DNA of 64,000 nt from Berberis thunbergii. Taxonomy: Eukaryota > Streptophyta > Magnoliopsida > Ranunculales > Berberidaceae. Positions 57,123 through 64,000 of this stretch are shown piece by piece. Below the pieces are notes generated by a model that saw only the letters and a list, made by a program, of their open reading frames with translations, was not told the origin of the DNA and did not search any database. Every line of letters begins with the position of its first letter. The first letter of the stretch is position 1. Made by a program: the position numbers and the translations under genes. Where the stretch lies: assembly GCA_003290165.1 (NCBI GenBank), contig QNQO01000645.1, positions 372,001-436,000 of the forward strand, written 5' to 3'.

Positions 57123-59010
57123 TGATGCACTATTTTACTAGCACACAACTTAATACCCTGCTTTGTAGTCGTAGTAAAAAATAAGTAGGGATCATTCTAA
57201 ATCGGGGGTTAGAGGGCTCACTAACTAACACTACGGGTAACTAAAAGAAAACTAACAAACTAAATAAGAAAATGTTGGGGAATTGGTTTTCCTAATTTTA
57301 AACTAAGAAAATTACTGTAAAACTAATAAAAACTTTAGAAAAGTAAACGATGAGAACTTAGCTAAGGATTTTATCTCCACACACCAAACATATGCTCATG
57401 AACTAAATTCCAAAAATCTCTTACTAACTCGTGAAGGACAATGTTCAAGATTAACCGTAATCGCACTGCATTAACCTTATTATTTTCCCAAATTCCTTGA
57501 ATTACACTAAGGGTGTGTTTGGTTGCATGGAATCCTATGTCATGGAAATTCATGAGAGAGCCACTACATTTTAGGCTAAATTGACATATCACTCCACATC
57601 TACCATTTGATTTTGTAATCAATGGTGAGAATGGAAGTCTCATGAACATGAGAATCCTACTCCTTGGTCCCCCAAGACATGTGATTTTCATATTCATGAA
57701 ACTTTCATTCCCACTATTGATCACAAAGCCAAATGGTGGATGTGGAGTGATATGTCAATTTAGCCTAAAATGTAGTGGCCCCCTCATGAATTCTCATACC
57801 ATAGGATTCCATGCAACCAAACACACCCTAAGCGTAGCTTTCAAACTATTATTTTCATGTTACCTAATCAGGAATTGCAATTTGATAAACAATTCAAGAC
57901 CATTAAGTTCTATAGAGAATATGAACACTGATTAGACAATTACAAGTATAATCACCATCTTATTCTTAACCTGGGTTTTTACTTAACCTTACCAACGTTC
58001 CTTAGTATTTACTACTTGTGTAAAGGATTGTAACAATTAGGTGAAAATCTCCTATACTCCAACATCAAATCCTAGCATGCTTACTAAGTTGCTCACCTTA
58101 ACAAACATACAAAGACAAGTTCTCTATAAATCAGTTAAGCAAAACACAATCACTAATTAATAAGGAAAAATTAAATTCAATTAAATTATAAAGCACATGT
58201 TCAAGACTTCGAATTTACCCCTAGCTAAGAAGGACTTAGCTAGACATATTAATCACATTTGAACACCAATCCGTAACTTACTATCAAACTAAAAGTAAGA
58301 GAGATGGCAAATAGCGAATCAAAGAGAATAAATCTGTTCTTTTCACGATTTGTTCTTTATTCTTGCTGTGTTCTGGTTGTTTGCGCTTGAGAATGGATCG
58401 ACTGAAGGAAGAGAGACTCTTCGAGAATGGGAGAGAGGGCGACAATGGCGATTTGGTTGAGGGCGATAGAGGAGAGGTATGTGTGTCTGATTGAGGTGAA
58501 GAGGGAGATGATGATGCTGCTACGATTTGGGTGTGATGAGATAAGGGGGTTGTGGTTAGGCGATGGTAATTGATGATTACTTGGGATGAAAGTGTGATCT
58601 GGCTGTGAGAGAGATGGATTGTGAGATGATAGGTTACTGGCAAGAAGGAGACAATTGGAATGTTAGTGACTAGCTGGAACAATAGTTTGTTCGAAGGTTG
58701 CGAGAGAGGGGTGAGAGTGATGGCGATGGTCTGTGGCGAGAAGTATTTGTGTGTGACTGACTGTGGATGGAAGCTGAGAAGGGATTGCGAGTTGGGTGAT
58801 TGTTGTTGCAAGGAGGAGGTGATGGTGATAGCGAGGGAGGGATGATCTCGAGAGGAGTTATTGTCCCTTTTGTACACGTTCTTTGTAGATTTCCTATTTC
58901 TTGTAATTTTCTTTTACCACAAGTATTTTTAAATTGCCAATTTGTATTTTTTAGCTCCTTTATGAAATTTTAGTATTGGCAACCTACAAAAACACGAAAA
59001 TAGTATTACT
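57123..59010 (-). mobile_element. Partial second copy of the solo-LTR family, reversed
   Basis: Starting tgatgcactattttactagc, the minus strand follows the order of the solo LTR at 22027-23877: the agccctctaa/aatcccc block, the ctccacacaccaaacatatgc block, the gcactgcattaaccttatta block, and the ctagcatgcttac block, then the GA-rich part and, near 58985, ctacaaaaacacgaaaatag. After about 59010 the match ends, so the outer LTR end is missing or too diverged. No hairpin MITE is present at the place corresponding to copy A. It contains a Tourist-type MITE. Confidence 0.78.
57511..57828. mobile_element. Tourist-type (PIF/Harbinger) MITE
   Basis: 318 bp with ends GGGTGTGTTTGGTTGCATGG and (reversed) the same word, target duplication TAA (57508-57510, 57829-57831). 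Long arms (catttgaattt-like and ttaggctaaattgacatatc) pair for more than 100 bases. Inserted in the LTR copy; the interrupted LTR text rejoins across it (attacac|gcgtagctttc). Confidence 0.9.
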
Positions 59011-61528
59011 ACCACTTCTTCACAAAATAGATCATTTAGATATTGTAATTTATATAATGATTAATTTGTGTCTATTTTTATACTTTTATTACTGACAATG
59101 ACTATTTTATTAACTCAGATTAACTCATAAACTTACAGGACATATTTACCCTTCATAAACAAATAAAAAATCTAATTATATATTTTTATCACAAACAAAG
59201 ACTTATTTTATTAATGAATCTATTTTTTTTGTTTTTATATTTTTAACCTTTAACCCCTCCCACCCCATGCCGCTCGTGGATATCGTTATTAATTATTCTA
59301 ATTATAAACAACAAATTATAAGTTTTTTAAAGTTTCATTGACTGACAACTTAATCAAATTATTATACTAAGATTTGGTAAACTTTTCATAATGTAGTTAA
59401 TGATGATCAGAAATTTTGTTTTAAAATAAAATCAATTTCATTAACTTGTCATAAATTTTTACATTCCAATGGAATTATAATCAAGGATTGTGATTTTGTT
59501 TTTTGTGTTAATTTTGATCCTTTGATTTTAAGAAATATTTTGGTGTGTAAAGAAAAAAGGTAAAAATATCAAGAAGAAATGAAAAATATATATATATATA
59601 TAAGATGCAAGTAATTAAACATATTACATGAAAATAAAATACTTATAATTCGAAAATTAGAGTTGGTTAGAAAAATCAATACATGAGTAGAAGAAATATT
59701 AATTCAAAAATTAGGGGGTGATTTAAAAAACCAATAAATAATTAAAAAAAAAACTCAAAATTTACAAAAAAAAATCACGAAATGTTTCGAAAAATGTAGT
59801 TTTTAGTAGTTGTTTTTTGTACTTTTACGAAAAAAGAAATTTATGAAAAAACCCTCTGAGAGTAATTTTTTTTTCATCTTTTTTCTTTTCAAAATTTCAA
59901 AAAAATGAAACTTACGTGTAATTTCGCAAAATCACAATCCTTTCCGTTGCCACACTTACTTCTCTGTTGATTTTTTTTTTTTTTTTAACATCAATGGTCC
60001 AAGTATTGAAGGAAAAAAAACAAAAACAAAAAAAACTTTGTTATACAGAGTATCTAAAAGAATTTTTTTAAATAAATTATTAATAAAATAATCATTGTTG
60101 GTCATAAAAGTATAAAATTAAGTTTTCTATTGTTTTTAGGAAAGATAAATATGTGACAACTTTATGACTTCACCTGAGTTGATGAAATAATCATTGTTGG
60201 TAATAAAAGTAGATACAAATTAGTCATTACGTCAACTATGCTATCTAAATTATTTATTTTGTGAAAAAATTGACCTCAAGAGTGTGTTTGATTGCATGGA
60301 TTCCTAAGGTGAAAATTGGAATCTCATGTCATGGCATCCCATGCCATGGACTTGACCAATTTTGATATTTGGTTGTCCATGAAAATTGGATTTCAGTTCC
60401 TATTGTGAGTATTTGATTGCCCAAAACTAACCGTGGGAATCTTTTTTTTTTCATTTTTTTTTTTAATTATGAAGATTTCACAATTCTACTTTTATATATA
60501 AACTAGAATATGGTTTGATTTTGCTTTCTGCGAAACATCCTTACCGTATAATTTTAAACCCGACTTTTGCTTAAATCTTTCAATGTTCAATACTGGTATT
60601 CAGAATTCTAATAAAAAAACTTGGCAATGTATATTTTAAATAAAATTTTACTGCATAAACATAACAAGTCGGACTTTTGTTGTCAATTAAACAATAAAAA
60701 TGGTTAAAGACAAAGACTAATTACTAAACCACATACTCCCAAATACCAATTAAACAAAATCCAAACTTTCTATCTACTTGATTACTAATCAAAACACATA
60801 AAAAAGGTTAAAGACATAGAAGCCAATTATTTTTGCTCCAAACTAATTCTCCTCTAACTCTGCAAGAACCCAAACCCACTTTGCTTGTGAACTTCTTGGA
60901 CTGCCAAATATTACTTTTTGAAAGTCTTCAACCTCGACCGGACATGATCATGGGTAATTACCATATTGTGAGATTTCTTAATTTCTTCCACCACGCGCTC
61001 TAGTGCGCTTGACTTCCACCAATTATCTAGTTTTTTTCCTCTGGTATTACTCTCATCCACCAACGTTACAATCAAAACCTAATCCATCGAATCACTCCAT
61101 TGTAATTTGGATGCCATACCTACAAAATAAAATTGCTAATCAGTCCCTAAGGACTCATTCAATTCCTAATGAAATGGATGAAGCAATGGCTTGCTGAAAC
61201 CCAGAGTCTGAATCCAAACCCACAGTTCTCTAACCCAATATAAAGCTCTGAAAGTCATTGGACTAACACGTACAACATCATTTGCTTACATAGTTACATG
61301 TATTCTAATGGTTTCCTACCTATCATCTCACAACAACAGTCGGTTCTAATTCAAAATATCAAAGAAAAGAAAAATCTGTATATCATAAAATGGGTTTATT
61401 GCAGGAAAGAGTTGCTTCTATTGACCTGTTTTGTTGAGCAAAAAGATAAATTAACAAAAGAAACCTATGTATATATGACAGCAAAAGTTACTTCAGACTG
61501 TGTAAGGAGCTAGAATTCAGTGAATAAT
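59011..61528. other. AT-rich spacer with a Tourist-like half-element
   Basis: No gene recognised. 60283-60425 starts gtgtgtttgattgcatgg, like the Tourist-type end at 57511, but lacks the opposite end. A short direct repeat ataatcattgttggt-ataaaagt occurs at about 60089 and 60188. The minus strand at 60860-60930 reads DFQKVIFGSPRSSQAKWVW, exon-like but unassigned. Confidence 0.4.
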
Positions 61529-61715
61529 GAAAAATTCTAAATGTCGAGGGATTGAGCGAGGAAATGAGCGAGGGAAATGAGGTGGTGAGGTGTAAGCCAC
61601 TCATTTTCCTTGAAATGCGTGTATTGACTTTTTCACACGCATCTCAAGGAAAATGAGTGGCTTACACCTCACCACGTCATTTCCTCGCTCAATCCCTCGA
61701 CATTTAGAATCGCTC
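61529..61715. mobile_element. Mutator-like hairpin MITE, copy D
   Basis: 187 bp; ends GAAAAATTCTAAATGTCGAG and (reversed) GAGCGATTCTAAATGTCGAG; perfect 9-bp target duplication GTGAATAAT (61520-61528, 61716-61724). Arms with ggattgagcgaggaaatga and gaggtgtaagccactcattt pair for about 80 bases around tattgactttttcaca. Non-coding. Shares the ATTCTAAATGTCGAGGGA start with copy B. Confidence 0.92.
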
Positions 61716-62574
61716 GTGAATAATTACATATGTAGAATGAATCCAACAAAAAAGCTAAAAAGTTACTCTAATTGTTGATTTTGCAGACACAGTAAAAGAA
61801 CTTGCACAGTACAAGCAATGCACATGCAGGCAGCAATATCATCCACAACAGTGCAACTGGTATGAGAAGTGCATACACCAGCCACCCACAGGAGTCAAAC
61901 CAAAAGGAAGTTTCCATTTATAACCTAGTGCTCAAAACCAAAACAACAACTAGCTCAAACAAAACACCACTCATCAAATTAGATTAAATTGAATAGAGAA
62001 ATAGAAAAACCCATTTTCTACAATATATCATTGTTGAAAACATGTATGAAAGCTTAAAACTGCATAAACATAGTAGAAACAGAACCACATCATGTGCTTT
62101 ATACTAAAAACCTTCCCACATAGCTCCAGGTCAAATAAATATCCACACCCTGGCTCCAAAAAATCAGGTTGGACCTGTATAAGCATACTGCATCCAAAAA
62201 TAATAGCTCGATGTGGATTAGTAATACTAAAATTGGAACACAACCATGTCCACGTGAAAACAAATATTTGCCAAAACTTCACTTACAAGAGAGAAAGGAA
62301 ATTTGATTTAAATATACTTATAAATTCAACTGAAGAAAAAAAAGAGTGATTTAAATATACTAATCAAGAACAAATACAAATGTAATCTTAAGGTTCATCT
62401 TGCCTAACATCCCACATCCTCAGCCATTTGATTCATATTGTTTGTCCACTCAGGTGTCCTAGCAATGACAATAGATTTTTCATCTTCATCCTCTTATTCA
62501 CTCTCTTCAGATTCGTCTACCAATGGTACTAACTTTGTCGATGAAAGAAATGAGAAATGCACTAAGAAAATGCG
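61716..62574. other. Spacer
   Basis: No gene recognised. Overlapping ORFs near 62030-62350 on both strands have no domain. The minus strand 62440-62540 is Glu/Asp/Ser-rich and might be further decayed NPF-neighbour sequence. Confidence 0.35.
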
Positions 62575-63030
62575 CTATGCCAAAGATATTCCAAAACAAC
62601 GCAATGCCAAGAGTTTTAATCCATTTGGGATTTGGTCATAGAAAAATTCTTGCAAACCAATAATCCTTGTGAAAACATCAGCTACTCCTATCAAGCAATA
62701 TTGTGGAAGCAACCAGCAAATACTCATTGGTGACCATAGATAGGATAATACCAAAACCAACTCTTTGAAGCATTGTAATACCAGGGGGCTTGTTTGTGAA
62801 AACTCTGGCAATGGGGACAATGACAAGATCATAAATTGGAATCAAGAGAATGATTGTTAATCTAGTAACACTAAGAAGTGTGGCAGGTGGGACTTGGAAG
62901 TTTGGGCCTAATGATCTATTCATGGTGCTACCTTGCTTGGTAAAAAATGTGCCTATCTGAGCAACCAAAATGGCATACATCAGACACAATGAAACAAATT
63001 GAATTAGTGAGTAAATCACTGGTTGTCGAC
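62575..63030 (-). pseudogene. NPF (NRT1/PTR family) transporter fragment
   Basis: The minus strand reads LCLMYAILVAQIGTFFTKQG, STMNRSLGPNFQVPPATLLS, IPIYDLVIVPIAR, GITMLQRVGFGIILSMV, then in a second frame WLLPQYCLIGVADVF and GLQEFFYDQIPN. These are the late membrane helices and loops of plant NPF proteins, proton-coupled carriers of nitrate, peptides, hormones or glucosinolates (about 550-600 residues, 12 helices). After ILSMV about 50 residues are missing and the frame changes near 62735; the remaining C-terminal helices are not found. No N-terminal exons are recognised to the right. Substrate cannot be inferred. Confidence 0.85.
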
Positions 63031-64000
63031 CAAACCCACTAACATAACCCAGAAAACAGTATTCATATAAAAAATTTCATAGGGCATTGAACTGCTGATC
63101 TGGTAATCAATGAAATGGAGGCCAAGATAATCCAAATTAGAGATCTGCTGCAAAAAATTAGACAACTTAACTTTCTAAACTTTTTATTAATCCAACTAGT
63201 CAATTCTTCCAATCTTAACTTTTTCTTCATCAAGTATTCATCAATTAACTCCAAATCCACATCAATAGGAGCTAATTCTAACAACTCTAAGCAACGGGGC
63301 AGTCATACAAGAATTAAAAAGAAGATGAAAATCAAATTTTGCATCCTATTTACATCAAGGCCAATACTTCAGATCAACCAAAATATCACCAAAAACTTAG
63401 CTTTTAAAAACCAACCATACCCAAATGCATGCTAGATTCATAAAAGAGTAAACTTTATGCAAAATGGGGATTTGGGTACTAACCTGATGTGAAGAAGTTG
63501 GTGCTGGAAAGCAAAACCACTAGCAAAATTGTGAGCTGGGATGAAATGGATCTAAAGGAAAAACCAATTTTTTTTCTCCTCGTCTATAGAGATTGAGATA
63601 TGCAAACGGAGGACACTAAAGAAGAAGAATAAGAGAGAAAGTATTGGGTTTTGGCTTTTCTCTCACACGAACATGGCAGCTCACAGTAGTAAAGTCTTTA
63701 AGCACTCGTAGAAGACCATTGACTGACTTGCTGTAACTTTCGTTCTGGGATTCTAATCCCAGATCTGGTTTCGAAGACGAAATTGAAGGCGAAAACTATG
63801 ATGGGCAAATTTGAACCAAGAGATCTTCATGAGTCTTCACAGAGATGAGAGGAAGTCTTCCATGGAGATCTGATGCTGGAGAGAGACGACGAGATGAGAG
63901 GTGTGTGGTTTGGTTTGGCAATGAAAAGCACAGCGAGAGAGAGAAGCGACCCGTGAATCGTATTCCCAGTATGAGGGAGGCGTCGGATTCCCATCAAAGG
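63031..64000 (-). other. Unassigned; possible leader of a minus-strand gene
   Basis: No domain recognised. From about 63580 the sequence is GA-rich on the plus strand (CT-rich on the minus), with agagagagaag words, as is common in plant promoters and 5' leaders; it might be the 5' region belonging to the NPF remnant or to a gene right of the window. Not supported further. Confidence 0.3.

Noticed and set aside
58284..58877. 197-codon Ser/Pro/His-rich minus-strand ORF
   Set aside because: It lies in the GA/CT-rich part of an LTR copy; the corresponding segment of the other copy (22300-22550) is not the same ORF. Composition artefact.
1..64000. tRNA, rRNA or CRISPR loci
   Set aside because: No cloverleaf, rRNA core or spaced-repeat array was seen; the only tRNA-related text is primer-binding sites of retroelements and a pararetrovirus.

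Overview
The window is nuclear DNA of a flowering plant, almost certainly a woody or at least repeat-rich eudicot: AT-rich, GT-AG introns, plant-only gene families (SAUR, NPF, CC-type NB-ARC, plant O-fucosyltransferase-like) and plant transposon families of every major class. The species cannot be named from the sequence. There is one convincing full-length host gene; nearly everything else is transposable elements, gene fragments and AT-rich spacer.

Layout. 0-1.2 kb: short fragments of two different P-type ATPase genes (minus strand). 1.5-4.6 kb: decayed CACTA (TNP2-type) DNA transposon, minus strand. 6.1-6.35 kb: a 50-codon, internally shortened SAUR gene with its own TATA box. 6.75-9.0 kb: endogenous caulimovirid (plant pararetrovirus) remnant, with the 3' end of one genome unit, a promoter/tRNA-Met primer region carrying a 121-bp duplication, and a broken movement-protein ORF. 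10.0-10.67 kb: NB-ARC resistance-gene fragment. 13.1 kb: end of another CACTA-type element; 14.3 kb: CACTA-type MITE. 15.6-18.1 kb: a complete 2.5-kb LTR retrotransposon (TSD GACAT) with a truncated Ty3/gypsy gag and, in place of pol, about 710 bp of host coatomer alpha-subunit coding sequence. 18.57-19.2 kb: GTG-rich array.

19.4-34.9 kb is a nest. A decayed Ty1/copia pol is split at 21646/33793 by a 12.1-kb gag-protease-only LTR element (minus orientation, TSD ATTAT, LTRs about 2 kb). The left LTR of that element holds a 1.85-kb solo LTR of another family (TSD CCTAG), which in turn holds a hairpin MITE, and it holds a second hairpin MITE directly; the right LTR preserves both empty sites. 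34.4-40.9 kb: an hAT MITE, a CACTA MITE and a 4.7-kb hAT element with broken transposase, the hAT pair sharing terminal repeats.

40.9-54.1 kb: the intact gene. Ten coding exons (663 codons) encode a type II membrane protein of the plant O-fucosyltransferase-like family (GT106/GT68-related). A Tourist-type MITE sits just upstream and a hairpin MITE sits in its fifth intron. 54.9-59 kb: three tandem repeats interrupted by an hAT MITE, then a second, partial copy of the solo-LTR family in reverse orientation, itself holding a Tourist-type MITE. 59-62.5 kb: AT-rich spacer with a fourth hairpin MITE. 62.5-63.1 kb: an NPF (NRT1/PTR) transporter pseudogene.

The four hairpin MITEs (22.8, 25.4, 44.6 and 61.5 kb) share ATTCTA-type ends and 9-bp target duplications, the mark of Mutator-like elements, yet differ almost completely inside their long arms. 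They and the coatomer-carrying retrotransposon are the most unusual things here.
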